The notes under the pieces are model-generated. The model was not told the DNA's origin. It did no database searches and worked only from the letters and a program-made list of their open reading frames with translations. A stretch of DNA of 64,000 nucleotides, from positions 620,001 through 684,000 of the forward strand of contig NZ_NERX01000001.1 in the NCBI RefSeq assembly GCF_003063335.1. The letters run 5' to 3'. Made by a program: the position numbers and the translations under genes. Source of the DNA: Limnohabitans sp. MMS-10A-192. GTDB taxonomy: Bacteria > Pseudomonadota > Gammaproteobacteria > Burkholderiales > Burkholderiaceae_C. Below, in pieces: positions 1-8,305 of the stretch (positions are counted from its first letter, which is position 1; each line of letters starts with the position of its first letter).

Positions 1-347
1 CTGCCTTCGGTGAACGCCATGCTGCGTGTGCGGTGTTTCAGGTGGCCTTTACCCGCCAGCGCTTGCCCGACGGGGACTTTGGCGGGGCGCATGAAGCTGG
101 TCTTCATCTCGATGGTGACCACACCCATTTCCGGGTCCACGCTGCGCGCGGCCGTGGCCATGATCACGTCCAGAAACGTCATGACGGCGCCGCCATGCGT
201 GACATCGAATGAGTTGAGGTGTTCGGGGCGTGGCGCGAAATGCAGTTCGGATTCGCCGCCTTCAAATTTCTCCAGAGAGAAACCCAAATGGTCAACGAAG
301 GGAATCTTGGCGCCGAAAGGGATGCTCATGCTCAAAGACTTTCGCAT
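1..347 (-). CDS. PaaI-family hotdog-fold thioesterase (3' end outside window)
   Basis: Reverse-strand frame open to the window edge; about 115 residues are visible. The segment DVTHGGAVMTFLD carries the HGG motif of the hotdog thioesterase helix, and IEMKTSFMRPAK fits the following beta strand of PaaI-type enzymes. These hydrolyse acyl-CoA or aryl-CoA thioesters in the cytoplasm. The ATG at 347-345 overlaps the SDR stop as TGATG, which suggests translational coupling; a second in-frame ATG at 329-327 gives a start closer to many relatives. It is the last visible gene of the acyl-CoA degradation operon, so a role in releasing CoA from intermediates is plausible. The substrate is not readable from the sequence. 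Confidence 0.8.
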   Translation of the reverse strand, partial: MRKSLSMSIPFGAKIPFVDHLGFSLEKFEGGESELHFAPRPEHLNSFDVTHGGAVMTFLDVIMATAARSVDPEMGVVTIEMKTSFMRPAKVPVGQALAGKGHLKHRTRSMAFTEG

Positions 348-1138
348 CAGCCGCCGATGATGGCGCTCACGCCACCATCCACCGCCATCCATTGGCCTGT
401 GATGTGCTTGCCTGCGTCCGAGGCGTAAAGCAAGGCCAAGCCTTTGAGGTCTTCGTCATCGCCCAGGCGACGCAGCGGAGCGCCTTTGGCCATGTTGTCG
501 GCCCCCAGTTTTTCCAGCAGACCATAGGTCATTTTGCTGGGGAAAAAACCCGGGCAAATCGCGTTGACGCTGATGCCATGCTCGCCCCACTCGCCTGCCA
601 GTGCGCGGGTGAAGTTGACCACCGCACCTTTGGAGGTGTTGTAGGCAATCGTCTTCATCTCGGACGGGTTGCCAGCCAGACCCGCGATGGAGGCCACATT
701 CAGAATGCGGCCTTTTTTGCGCGGGATCATGCAGAGCTTGGCCACTTCCTGCGACAAGATGAAATAGCCGCGCACGTTCAGGTTCATCACCTTGTCCCAG
801 GCCCCGACCGGGTGCTCTTCGGCGGGCGCGCCCCAGCTGGCACCGGCGTTGTTGACCAAGATGTCGATCGGGCCCATGCGTTCGATGGTCTCTGCCGCCA
901 GACGGCGGATGTCTTCTTCTTTACCGCAATCTGCAGCGATCCAGCGGGCGTCGATGCCCGCGGCTTGCAGCTCGGCGGCGGCCTCTTCCAGATCGGCCGC
1001 TTTGCGTGAGCTGAGCATGATCTTGGCGCCTGCCTCACCCAGCGCATGGGCCATTTGCAGGCCCAGGCCGCGCGAGCCGCCGGTGACCAAGGCCACCTGG
1101 CCGGTCAAATCAAAAAGTTGTTGGACTGTGCGTGCCAT
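347..1138 (-). CDS. SDR-family NAD(P)-dependent oxidoreductase
   Basis: Classical short-chain dehydrogenase of about 263 residues. It has the cofactor motif TGGSRGLG near the N-terminus, NNAG, and the catalytic YNTSK (YxxxK), with a serine upstream in NVASIAG. The ATG at 1138 is preceded by GGAG at a suitable distance, so it is preferred over the in-frame TTG at 1159 that would overlap the previous gene. Cytoplasmic. Its place inside a beta-oxidation operon suggests a 3-hydroxyacyl-CoA or related alcohol/ketone substrate, but SDR specificity cannot be read from motifs. The best superficial match is to the gluconate 5-dehydrogenase-like SDR group. Confidence 0.85.
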   Translation of the reverse strand: MARTVQQLFDLTGQVALVTGGSRGLGLQMAHALGEAGAKIMLSSRKAADLEEAAAELQAAGIDARWIAADCGKEEDIRRLAAETIERMGPIDILVNNAGASWGAPAEEHPVGAWDKVMNLNVRGYFILSQEVAKLCMIPRKKGRILNVASIAGLAGNPSEMKTIAYNTSKGAVVNFTRALAGEWGEHGISVNAICPGFFPSKMTYGLLEKLGADNMAKGAPLRRLGDDEDLKGLALLYASDAGKHITGQWMAVDGGVSAIIGG

Positions 1139-1151
1139 GTCGGGGCTCCAT

Positions 1152-1457
1152 TTATTCAACGTTGAAATCCATGCAGCGACGTTCTTTGACGACCGCTTTC
1201 ATGAAGGGTTTGATGGCCACATGTTGCGGGTGATTCTGGTAAGCCGCTAGCACCTGCGCGTCATCGAGCAGCATGTGGAGCACCAAATCATTCGTGCAGT
1301 CCATGCCCGGTGTGGCGGTGGCGACTTCAAAAGTGCGGATACCGGGCACCACCTGAGCGCATGACAGCAACAAAGCCTTGGCTTTTTCCAGATTGGTGGC
1401 CTTGTCGGCGCCTTCGGCCTGCTCATGCAGGTTCCACATGACGATGTGACGGATCAT
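1152..1457 (-). CDS. Dabb-family (stress-responsive alpha/beta barrel) protein
   Basis: About 101 residues beginning MIRHIVMWNL, the typical first strand of the Dabb (PF07876) dimeric ferredoxin-like barrel. VLHMLLDD and the NHPQHVAIKPFM segment are also characteristic. The ATG overlaps the acyl-CoA dehydrogenase stop (TGATG at 1455-1459); the open frame extends upstream to 1520, but that part lies inside the neighbouring gene and has no family match. Dabb proteins are small cytoplasmic dimers, and several bind hydrophobic ligands or act as small cyclases or decarboxylases. In this operon it may bind an acyl intermediate, but that is inference; the family assignment is firm and the role unknown. 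Confidence 0.8.
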   Translation of the reverse strand: MIRHIVMWNLHEQAEGADKATNLEKAKALLLSCAQVVPGIRTFEVATATPGMDCTNDLVLHMLLDDAQVLAAYQNHPQHVAIKPFMKAVVKERRCMDFNVE

Positions 1458-3271
1458 CAAAACGCCTCCTCGGGCAAGTCGGCGCAAGTCGGGTCGCGGC
1501 TGCTGACCACATTCAGCCAAGCGCCGATTTTGGGCAGTTCATAGCGGAAAAAATAACGGCAGGCGGCGCGGCGGCCTTGTGCAGCGGGGCTGTCTTGGCC
1601 CTCCAGGCTTGCTGCAACATCCAGCCAAATCCAGGCGATCACGGTGTGGCCAAAGGCCTGCAAATACGGCACGGCATTGGCCAGCGCCTGAGCAGGTTCT
1701 GCGCCGTCCCAGGCTTGCTGGGTGGCTTGGCCGATTTGCTTGAGCGCGTCACGCAAAGCTGCGGCTTCAGGACCCCAGCTGGCTTCCGCCTTGTTCGCGG
1801 TAGACAGCATGCGCTCCGCCAACAGTTGCAGGCCCCGGCCGTTTTCCATCAACACCTTGCGGCCCAAGAGGTCCATGGCCTGGATGCCATGCGTGCCCTC
1901 GTGGATCATGTTCAGGCGGTTGTCACGCCAGTACTGCTCGACCGGAAAGTCGCGGGTGTAGCCGTAGCCACCGTGGATCTGTATGGCCAAGCTGTTGGCT
2001 TCCAGACACCACTCGCTGGGGAAACTCTTGACGATGGGGGTCAGCACCTCCAGCAGCAAGCGTGCCACATCGGCATCTTCGGCTGTGCCGGTGTGCTGCT
2101 CGTCCACCAGGCGAGCACTGTACAAAGCCAGCGCCAGAGCGCCTTCGCTGTAGGCCTTCTGGGCCAGCAGCATGCGCTTGATGTCGGCGTGTTCGATGAT
2201 GCGCACCTGCGGACGGCTGGCGTCTTTGCCCCCTGCCCCGCTGGGTCGGCCTTGCGGGCGGTTCTTGGCGTAATCCAAACTGGCGTAGTAACCGGCCATG
2301 CCCAGCATGGTGGCGGCCATGCCCACGCCAATGCGGGCCTCGTTCATCATGTGGAACATGCAGCGCAGGCCTTCGCCGGGTTTGCCGACCAAATAACCAA
2401 CGGCTCCGATATCGCCTCTAACTGGGTATTTGCCCTCACCAAAATTCAGCAAGGTGTTGGTTGTGCCGCGCCAGCCGCACTTGTGGTTCAGCCCCGCCAG
2501 CGCCACGTCGTTGCGCTCACTCGTCAGTTGGCCATTCGTGTCCACCATCTTCTTGGGCACGATGAACAGCGAAATGCCTTTGACGCCCGGCACCAGTTGG
2601 CCATTTGCATCCGGGATCTTGGCCAGCACCAAGTGGATGATGTTCTCGCTCAATTCGTGCTCGCCCGAGGAGATCCACATCTTGTTGCCCTTGAGGCGGT
2701 AACGTGCCCCCAAAGCGTCAGCTTCAAAATCAGTGCCATCGGGCGTGGCACGGGTCGTCACGTCGCTGAGCGAGGAGCCCGCTTGCGGCTCGGAGAGGCA
2801 CATGGTGCCCGAAAAGCGTCCACTGAATTCGTTGGCGGCGAACACCTGCTTTTGCAAATCGGTGCCATGCACCATCAGCAAATTGGCGTTGCCGCTGGTG
2901 AGCATGCCTGAGCCAATGCTGACCGAGGCCATGGCAAAAAAAGCGTTGGCCGCCGCCTCCACGGTGTAGGGCAATTGCATGCCGCCAAACTCGTAATCTT
3001 GCGCGGCAGACAGCATGCCGGATTCTGCATAGGCCTTGTAGGCGTCGTGTGTGGCCTGCGGCAAGATGACTTTTTCGCCATCAAAGTGCGGCTCTTGCGT
3101 GTCGACCAGACGGTTAAAAGGCGCGTACTTCTCGCGGGCAATGCGCTCGCAGGTGTCGAGCACGGCGTCAAAGGTTTCACGCGAGTGGTCGGTAAAACGC
3201 TCGCGGCTTTGCAGGCTTTCCACCTTCAGCCAGTCGTGCAGCAAAAAATCAACGGTGGGGCGCAGGCTCAT
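1457..3271 (-). CDS. Acyl-CoA dehydrogenase, long DmdC/AcdA type
   Basis: 604 residues, about 200 longer than ordinary acyl-CoA dehydrogenases. This matches the subfamily with an extra C-terminal domain that includes DmdC (3-methylmercaptopropionyl-CoA dehydrogenase). FAD-binding segments TMCLSEPQAGSSL and KMWISSGEH are clear, and the likely catalytic glutamate lies in MIHEGTHGIQAMDLLGRK. It oxidises acyl-CoA to trans-2-enoyl-CoA and passes electrons to ETF. It is separated from the thiolase gene by 95 bases that hold a terminator-like hairpin, and overlaps the Dabb gene. Chain-length preference is unknown; DmdC-like names are widely given to enzymes acting on ordinary medium-chain substrates. 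Confidence 0.9.
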   Translation of the reverse strand: MSLRPTVDFLLHDWLKVESLQSRERFTDHSRETFDAVLDTCERIAREKYAPFNRLVDTQEPHFDGEKVILPQATHDAYKAYAESGMLSAAQDYEFGGMQLPYTVEAAANAFFAMASVSIGSGMLTSGNANLLMVHGTDLQKQVFAANEFSGRFSGTMCLSEPQAGSSLSDVTTRATPDGTDFEADALGARYRLKGNKMWISSGEHELSENIIHLVLAKIPDANGQLVPGVKGISLFIVPKKMVDTNGQLTSERNDVALAGLNHKCGWRGTTNTLLNFGEGKYPVRGDIGAVGYLVGKPGEGLRCMFHMMNEARIGVGMAATMLGMAGYYASLDYAKNRPQGRPSGAGGKDASRPQVRIIEHADIKRMLLAQKAYSEGALALALYSARLVDEQHTGTAEDADVARLLLEVLTPIVKSFPSEWCLEANSLAIQIHGGYGYTRDFPVEQYWRDNRLNMIHEGTHGIQAMDLLGRKVLMENGRGLQLLAERMLSTANKAEASWGPEAAALRDALKQIGQATQQAWDGAEPAQALANAVPYLQAFGHTVIAWIWLDVAASLEGQDSPAAQGRRAACRYFFRYELPKIGAWLNVVSSRDPTCADLPEEAF

Positions 3272-3303
3272 GTCGCATCATCCCGGTTCAAAAAAAGACA
3301 AAG

Positions 3304-3335
3304 AAAAAGGCGGTCAGCTGCAAACCGACCGCCTT
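3304..3335 (-). terminator. Terminator or attenuator hairpin after the thiolase gene
   Basis: Arms at 3307-3315 and 3327-3335 (AAGGCGGTC with GACCGCCTT, 9 base pairs) with an 11-base loop. On the minus strand the hairpin is followed by a U-run (complement of the A-run at 3304-3308). It lies between the thiolase stop and the acyl-CoA dehydrogenase start, so it may reduce expression of the distal operon. Confidence 0.7.
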
Positions 3336-3366
3336 GGTGTTGATCAGGCGTCAACAGCCACGGGCA

Positions 3367-4542
3367 TCACAGCACTTCAAAAATGCCGCAAGCGCCCATG
3401 CCACCGCCAATGCACATGGTCACCGCCACGCGCTTGGCGCCACGGCGTTTGCCTTCGATCAGGGCGTGGCCCGTCAGGCGCTGGCCCGACACGCCGTAGG
3501 GGTGACCCACCGCGATCGCACCACCGTTGACGTTCAAACGGTCGGCCGGGATGCCCAGCTTGTCGCGGCAGTACAAAACCTGCACCGCAAACGCTTCGTT
3601 CAGTTCCCACAGGTCGATGTCGTTGACCGTGAGGCCCAGACGCGCCAGCGCTTTGGGCACAGCGTAAACGGGGCCAATGCCCATTTCGTCAGGCTCGCAA
3701 CCGGCCACGGCAAAACCGAGGAAACGGCCCAGGGGCTTCAAACCGCGTTGCTCGGCCAGTTTTTCGTCCATCAACACGCAAGCGCCTGCGCCGTCCGAGA
3801 ACTGGCTGGCATTGCCTGCTGTGACCAAACCACCGGGCAATGCAGAGCGCAGGCCGCTGATGGCCTCCACGGTGGTGCCTTCGCGCAGGCCTTCGTCCAC
3901 GCTCACGGTCACTTGTTTGGTGGTCATGCCCATGACCTTGTCAATCACGCCTTGTGTCACGGTGATGGGCGCGATTTCGTCGTTGAACAAGCCAGCAGCT
4001 TGCGCAGCGCAGGCTTTTTGCTGGCTGGCCGCACCGTAGGCATCCATCACGTCACGGCCGATCTTGTAGCGCTTGGCCACTTGCTCGGCGGTTTGCAGCA
4101 TGTTCCAGTAGATCTCGGGCTTCATCTTGGCCAGCGCCAAGTCTTGCAGCATGTGGGTGTTCATCTCTTGCTGCACGCAAGAAATGCTTTCCACGCCACC
4201 GGCCACATACACCTGGCCTTCGCCCGCGATGATGCGTTGCGCCGCCAAAGCAATGGTTTGCAGGCCCGACGAGCAAAACCGGTTCACGGTCATGCCCGAC
4301 ACCGAAATCGGCAGACCGGCTTTGAGCGCGACTTGGCGGGCGATGTTGGCTCCGGTGGCGCCTTCGGGTGTGGCACAACCCATGATCACGTCTTCGACTT
4401 CGGCGGCATCAATGCCGGCGCGGGCCACAGCGTGCTGCACGGCGTGACCGCCGAGAGTTGCACCGTGGGTCATGTTGAAAGCGCCCTTCCAGCTCTTGGC
4501 CAGAGGGGTGCGGGCGGTAGATACGATGACAGCATTCGTCAT
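3367..4542 (-). CDS. Acetyl-CoA C-acyltransferase (thiolase)
   Basis: 391 residues, the usual thiolase length. The acyl-accepting cysteine is C90 in NRFCSSGLQ, the conserved histidine lies in VGHPYGVSG, and the second catalytic cysteine is in [10 protein letters not shown] close to the C-terminus. It cleaves 3-ketoacyl-CoA with CoA to acetyl-CoA and a shortened acyl-CoA, the last step of beta-oxidation; the biosynthetic direction is also possible for this family. The ATG at 4542 is preceded by AAAGGA. It lies 58 bases downstream of the bifunctional hydratase/dehydrogenase gene, so the two probably form a FadB/FadA-type pair. Cytoplasmic. Confidence 0.93.
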   Translation of the reverse strand: MTNAVIVSTARTPLAKSWKGAFNMTHGATLGGHAVQHAVARAGIDAAEVEDVIMGCATPEGATGANIARQVALKAGLPISVSGMTVNRFCSSGLQTIALAAQRIIAGEGQVYVAGGVESISCVQQEMNTHMLQDLALAKMKPEIYWNMLQTAEQVAKRYKIGRDVMDAYGAASQQKACAAQAAGLFNDEIAPITVTQGVIDKVMGMTTKQVTVSVDEGLREGTTVEAISGLRSALPGGLVTAGNASQFSDGAGACVLMDEKLAEQRGLKPLGRFLGFAVAGCEPDEMGIGPVYAVPKALARLGLTVNDIDLWELNEAFAVQVLYCRDKLGIPADRLNVNGGAIAVGHPYGVSGQRLTGHALIEGKRRGAKRVAVTMCIGGGMGACGIFEVL

Positions 4543-4560
4543 GATGGTCCTTTCAAGTGG

Positions 4561-4584
4561 GGGACAGAGCTGAAAATCTGTCCC
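4561..4584 (-). other. Intergenic hairpin between the hydratase/dehydrogenase and thiolase genes
   Basis: GGGACAG at 4561-4567 pairs with CTGTCCC at 4578-4584 across a 10-base loop. There is no U-run on the sense side, so it is more likely an mRNA-stabilising or processing element than a terminator. Confidence 0.4.
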
Positions 4585-4600
4585 GCCAAAAATTTAAAAA

Positions 4601-6712
4601 TCAGTTGAATGTCTTGCCTTCGGCCACCAAACGTGCCAACAAAGGCGCGGGTTGCCAGAACTGGGCGTCGTCATGCGGATTTTTCGCAAAGCGCTTCATG
4701 GCTTCGGCGACGTTGAACAGGCCAATCGTGTCGGCGTAGTTCATGGGGCCACCGCGCCAGAACGGGAATCCGTAACCGGTGATGTAGACCATGTCGATGT
4801 CGCTGGCTTTGCTGGCAATGCCTTCTTCCAGAATGTGGGCCGCTTCGTTAACCAGTGAGAACACCAGGCGTTGCACGATTTCGTCGTCCGAAATCTTGCG
4901 GGCGGTGATGCCCATGTCGGCGCGGTGCTTTTCGATCATCTCGACCACCACGGCGCTGGGGATCGCGTCGCGCTTGCCCGCTTGGTAGTCGTACCAGCCT
5001 GCGCCGGTTTTTTGACCATAACGGCCCATTTCGCACAACAAGTCAGCGGTTTTGCTGTACTTGAGGTTGGGCTTTTCGGTGTAACGGCGCTTGCGAATCG
5101 CCCAGCCAATGTCGTTGCCAGCCAAATCGCCCATGCGGAAAGGCCCCATGGCAAAGCCGAACTTCTCGACGGCCTTGTCGACCTGCGCGGGGGTGCAGCC
5201 TTCTTCGATCAAAAAGCCGGCCTGGCGGCTGTATTGCTCGATCATGCGGTTGCCGATGAAGCCATCACACACGCCCGAAACCACCGAGGTTTTCTTGATC
5301 TTCTTGCCGATGGCCATCACGGTGGCCATGACGTCCTTGGCGGTTTGCGCACCGCGCACCACTTCCAACAGCTTCATCACGTTGGCGGGGCTGAAGAAGT
5401 GCATGCCCACCACGTCTTGAGGGCGCTTGGTGAAAGAGGCAATCTTGTTAACGTCGAGCGTCGATGTGTTGGACGCCAAAATCGCGCCAGGCTTCATGAC
5501 TTCATCGAGCTTCTTGAAGACGGCTTCTTTCACGCCCATTTCTTCGAACACGGCTTCGATCACCAGGTCGGCTTGGCCGATGTCGTCATAGCTCAGCGTG
5601 GTGGACAAGAGCGCCATGCGCTCGTCGTATTTCTCTTGCTTGAGCTTGCCTTTTTTGACTTGCGCTTCGTAGTTCTTGCGGATGGTGGCCACGCCACGGT
5701 CCAGAGCGTCTTGCTTCATCTCCAGCATTTTGACCGGGATGCCCGCGTTCAGGAAGTTCATCGAGATGCCACCGCCCATGGTGCCTGCACCAATCACGGC
5801 GATCGACTTGATCTCGCGCTTGGGCGTGTCTTCGGGCACATCCGGAATCTTGCTGGCGGCACGGTCGGCCATGAAGATGTGACGCAGTGCGCGGCTTTCC
5901 GGCGTGAACATCAGGTTGGTGAAAATCTCACGTTCGAACGCCATGCCGTCTTCAAACTTTTTCTTGGTGGCGGCTTCAACCGCGTCCACGCACTTGACGG
6001 GCGCTGGCAGGTTTTTGGCCATGCCTTTGACCATGTTGCGTGTGAACTGGAAATAAGCATCGCCTTGGGGGTGCTTGCAAGGCAGATTTTTCACCAGAGG
6101 CAGTGGCGCGCCATCGGCATGCGCTGCGGCCACTTTGCGCGCCAAGGCCAAAGCTTCTTCTGCCAATGATTCTGCTGATTGGGCCATCGCATCAAACAGC
6201 TTTTGACCAGGCAACATGGCCAGCATCTCGCTCTTGATGGCTTCACCGCTGACGATCATGTTCAGCGCGGCTTCAACACCGATCACGCGCGGCAGACGCT
6301 GCGTGCCACCTGCTCCGGGAATCAAGCCCAGCTTCACCTCAGGCAAGGCAATCGAGGTGCCAGGCGCTGCAATGCGGTAGTGGCAACCCAGCGCCAATTC
6401 CAGACCACCGCCCATGGCGACCGAGTGGACAGCGGCGACCACGGGTTTGCCTGAATTTTCACAAGCGCGGATCACGCTCAGCAAATTGGGTTCCTGAACG
6501 GCCTTAGGCGAGCCAAATTCACGGATGTCCGCGCCGCCCGAGAAGGCTTTGCCGCCACCGGTGATGACAATGGCTTTGACTGCCGCGTCGTTGTTGGCTT
6601 TTTCCAGACCATCGGTGATGCCGATGCGGGTGGAAAGGCCCAGACCGTTGACGGGCGGGTTCATCAAGGTGATGACCGCGACATCACCTTGGACTTTGTA
6701 TTCAGCTGTCAT
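4601..6712 (-). CDS. Bifunctional enoyl-CoA hydratase / 3-hydroxyacyl-CoA dehydrogenase (FadB/FadJ-like)
   Basis: 703 residues. The N-terminal crotonase domain (about 1-190) has SGGADIREF and PEVKLGLIPGAGG with the catalytic glutamates. Next comes an NAD-binding Rossmann fold starting VIGAGTMGGGI (about 300), the dehydrogenase motif GMHFFSPANVMKLLEVV, and two C-terminal 3HCDH domains. It hydrates trans-2-enoyl-CoA and oxidises the L-3-hydroxyacyl-CoA. AAAGGAA lies 7 bases before the ATG. It is the first gene of the operon, directly downstream of the inverted repeat at 6748-6771, so acyl-CoA-responsive repression is likely. The FadJ or peroxisomal-bifunctional-like branch fits its length better than 720-730-residue FadB. 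Confidence 0.92.
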   Translation of the reverse strand: MTAEYKVQGDVAVITLMNPPVNGLGLSTRIGITDGLEKANNDAAVKAIVITGGGKAFSGGADIREFGSPKAVQEPNLLSVIRACENSGKPVVAAVHSVAMGGGLELALGCHYRIAAPGTSIALPEVKLGLIPGAGGTQRLPRVIGVEAALNMIVSGEAIKSEMLAMLPGQKLFDAMAQSAESLAEEALALARKVAAAHADGAPLPLVKNLPCKHPQGDAYFQFTRNMVKGMAKNLPAPVKCVDAVEAATKKKFEDGMAFEREIFTNLMFTPESRALRHIFMADRAASKIPDVPEDTPKREIKSIAVIGAGTMGGGISMNFLNAGIPVKMLEMKQDALDRGVATIRKNYEAQVKKGKLKQEKYDERMALLSTTLSYDDIGQADLVIEAVFEEMGVKEAVFKKLDEVMKPGAILASNTSTLDVNKIASFTKRPQDVVGMHFFSPANVMKLLEVVRGAQTAKDVMATVMAIGKKIKKTSVVSGVCDGFIGNRMIEQYSRQAGFLIEEGCTPAQVDKAVEKFGFAMGPFRMGDLAGNDIGWAIRKRRYTEKPNLKYSKTADLLCEMGRYGQKTGAGWYDYQAGKRDAIPSAVVVEMIEKHRADMGITARKISDDEIVQRLVFSLVNEAAHILEEGIASKASDIDMVYITGYGFPFWRGGPMNYADTIGLFNVAEAMKRFAKNPHDDAQFWQPAPLLARLVAEGKTFN

Positions 6713-6747
6713 GCTGGCGTTCCTTTGCGTGAAATAAAGCGTGAATT

Positions 6748-6771
6748 AAAAAAGAACGGTCGTTCGTTTTT
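6748..6771. promoter_or_regulatory. TetR-like inverted repeat (operator candidate) of the beta-oxidation operon
   Basis: Left arm AAAAAAGAACG (6748-6758) and right arm CGTTCGTTTTT (6761-6771) match at 10 of 11 positions around a 2-base spacer, 36 bases upstream of the first ATG. A core GAACG-N2-CGTTC fits TetR-family operators that control fatty-acid degradation in betaproteobacteria. No TetR-type gene is visible in the window, so the regulator is unidentified. Confidence 0.55.
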
Positions 6772-6795
6772 AGAGATTGTAGTGGCTGTACCGAT

Positions 6796-6824
6796 GAAAA
6801 GAAGCCCGGCCTGTCTCAACCGGG
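6796..6824 (-). terminator. Probable terminator of the liv operon
   Basis: CCCGG (6805-6809) pairs with CCGGG (6820-6824); on the minus strand the hairpin is followed by a U-rich CUUCUUUU. It lies just after the livF stop at 6832. The stem is short, hence moderate confidence. Confidence 0.5.
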
Positions 6825-6831
6825 ACGAATC

Positions 6832-7527
6832 TCAAACCTCCAGCCATTCCTTGCGGATGTAGGTATTTTGACGAAGCTCTTCGGGGGTGCCTTCAAACAC
6901 GATGCTGCCATGCCCCATGACCAGTGCGCGGTCTGAAATGTTCATGGCGATCGTGAGCTTTTGCTCGATCAGCAAGACCGAAATGCCTCGGCTTTTGAGT
7001 TGCTGCAGGTATTGGCCCACCAGCTCGACGATCTTGGGGGCCAAGCCTTCGGTTGGCTCGTCGATGATGATCAGATCGGGGTCGCCCATCAGGGTTCGGC
7101 ACAGCGTCAACATCTGCTGCTCGCCACCTGACAACACCCCGGCTTCGGTGTGTTCACGCTCTTTGAGCCGCGGAAACATGGCGAACATGTCGTCAAAAGA
7201 CCAACGCCCGTTTTTGCCGCTGCGCTTTTGGCCCAGTTGCAGGTTCTGGCTGACGGTGAGCTTGGGGAAGATGTCCCGGTTCTCGGGCACATAGCCAATG
7301 CCCAGATGCGCCACTTCGTAGGCTTTCTTGCCCTGAATGGCTTGGCCTTGCCAGTCGATGCTGCCTTGGCAGTCCACCAGCCCCATGATGGCTTTGGCCG
7401 TGGTCGAGCGGCCCGAGCCGTTGCGGCCCAGCAGGGCTACGATCTCGCCTTGGCCCACGCCAAAACTCACCCCATGGAGCACATGGCTTTTGCCGTAATA
7501 CGCGTGAAGGTTGTCAATTTTGAGCAT
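6832..7527 (-). CDS. livF: Liv-type ABC transporter ATP-binding protein LivF
   Basis: 231 residues from the ATG at 7527, one base after the livG stop; the longer open frame to 7620 lies inside livG. MLKIDNLHAYYGKSHVL is a typical LivF N-terminus, the signature is LSGGEQQML and Walker B is LIIIDEPTEGL. The Walker A reads GRNGSGRST: the usual lysine is arginine (CGC codon), which is noteworthy. It should dimerise with LivG to power uptake through LivH/LivM. Nominal substrate is branched-chain amino acids, but in Burkholderiales such importers beside acyl-CoA operons may take up other carboxylates. Confidence 0.9.
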   Translation of the reverse strand: MLKIDNLHAYYGKSHVLHGVSFGVGQGEIVALLGRNGSGRSTTAKAIMGLVDCQGSIDWQGQAIQGKKAYEVAHLGIGYVPENRDIFPKLTVSQNLQLGQKRSGKNGRWSFDDMFAMFPRLKEREHTEAGVLSGGEQQMLTLCRTLMGDPDLIIIDEPTEGLAPKIVELVGQYLQQLKSRGISVLLIEQKLTIAMNISDRALVMGHGSIVFEGTPEELRQNTYIRKEWLEV

Positions 7528-7528
7528 C

Positions 7529-8305
7529 TCAGTGGCCTCCCGCTTGGCTGTCGGCCACACTGGAGCCCAGATAAGCCTCTTGAACTTTGGCGTTGGCACG
7601 CACCGCCTCAGGGGTGTCAAAGGCGATCACCTCGCCGTAAACCACCACCGCGATTTTGTCGGCCAGGCCAAACACCACGCCCATGTCGTGCTCCACGGTC
7701 AGCAGGGTTTTGCCGACGGTGACTTCCTTGATGAGGCGAATGAAACGCGAGGTCTCGCTTTTGCTCATGCCGGCCGTTGGTTCGTCCAGCAAAATCACGT
7801 CGGCGCCACCGGCAATGGTCACCCCAATCTCCAGAGCGCGCTGCTCGGCATAGGTCAGGTTCATCGCCAACACATCGCGTTTTTTGTCCAGGTGGATCAT
7901 GTCCATCAACTGCTCGGCGCGTTCGTTCGCGTCCTTCAGGCCTGAGAGGAACTTGAAGAAGGTGTACTTGTAGCCCAGGCTCCAGAGCACCGCGCAGCGC
8001 AAGTTCTCGAACACGCTGAGCTTGGGGAAGATGTTGGTGATCTGAAAGCTGCGCGACAGCCCCATGCGGTTGATCTCGTAGGCCGTCTTGTGCTGGAAGG
8101 CCTGGCCATTGAGCAAAATATCACCACTGGTCGGGCCAAAGCGGCCGCTGATGAGGTTGAACAGCGTGGACTTGCCCGCGCCGTTGGGGCCAATCACGGC
8201 CACACGTTCACCGGATTGCACGGCCAGGTTCACACCACGGATGATCTCGGTCTTGCCGAAATTTTTGCGAACGTCTTTCAGTTCCAGTGCGTAGGTCGTA
8301 CTCAT
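7529..8305 (-). CDS. livG: Liv-type ABC transporter ATP-binding protein LivG
   Basis: 258 residues with canonical Walker A GPNGAGKST, the LivG-type signature LTYAEQRALEI in place of LSGGQ, and Walker B VILLDEPTAGM. The insertion after the Q-loop and the C-terminal VEHDM...GEVIAFDTPEAV are typical of LivG. The start overlaps the livM stop by 4 bases (ATGA). Cytoplasmic ATPase subunit of the importer. Since the LivF Walker A is altered, LivG may carry most of the hydrolysis; that is inference. Confidence 0.93.
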   Translation of the reverse strand: MSTTYALELKDVRKNFGKTEIIRGVNLAVQSGERVAVIGPNGAGKSTLFNLISGRFGPTSGDILLNGQAFQHKTAYEINRMGLSRSFQITNIFPKLSVFENLRCAVLWSLGYKYTFFKFLSGLKDANERAEQLMDMIHLDKKRDVLAMNLTYAEQRALEIGVTIAGGADVILLDEPTAGMSKSETSRFIRLIKEVTVGKTLLTVEHDMGVVFGLADKIAVVVYGEVIAFDTPEAVRANAKVQEAYLGSSVADSQAGGH

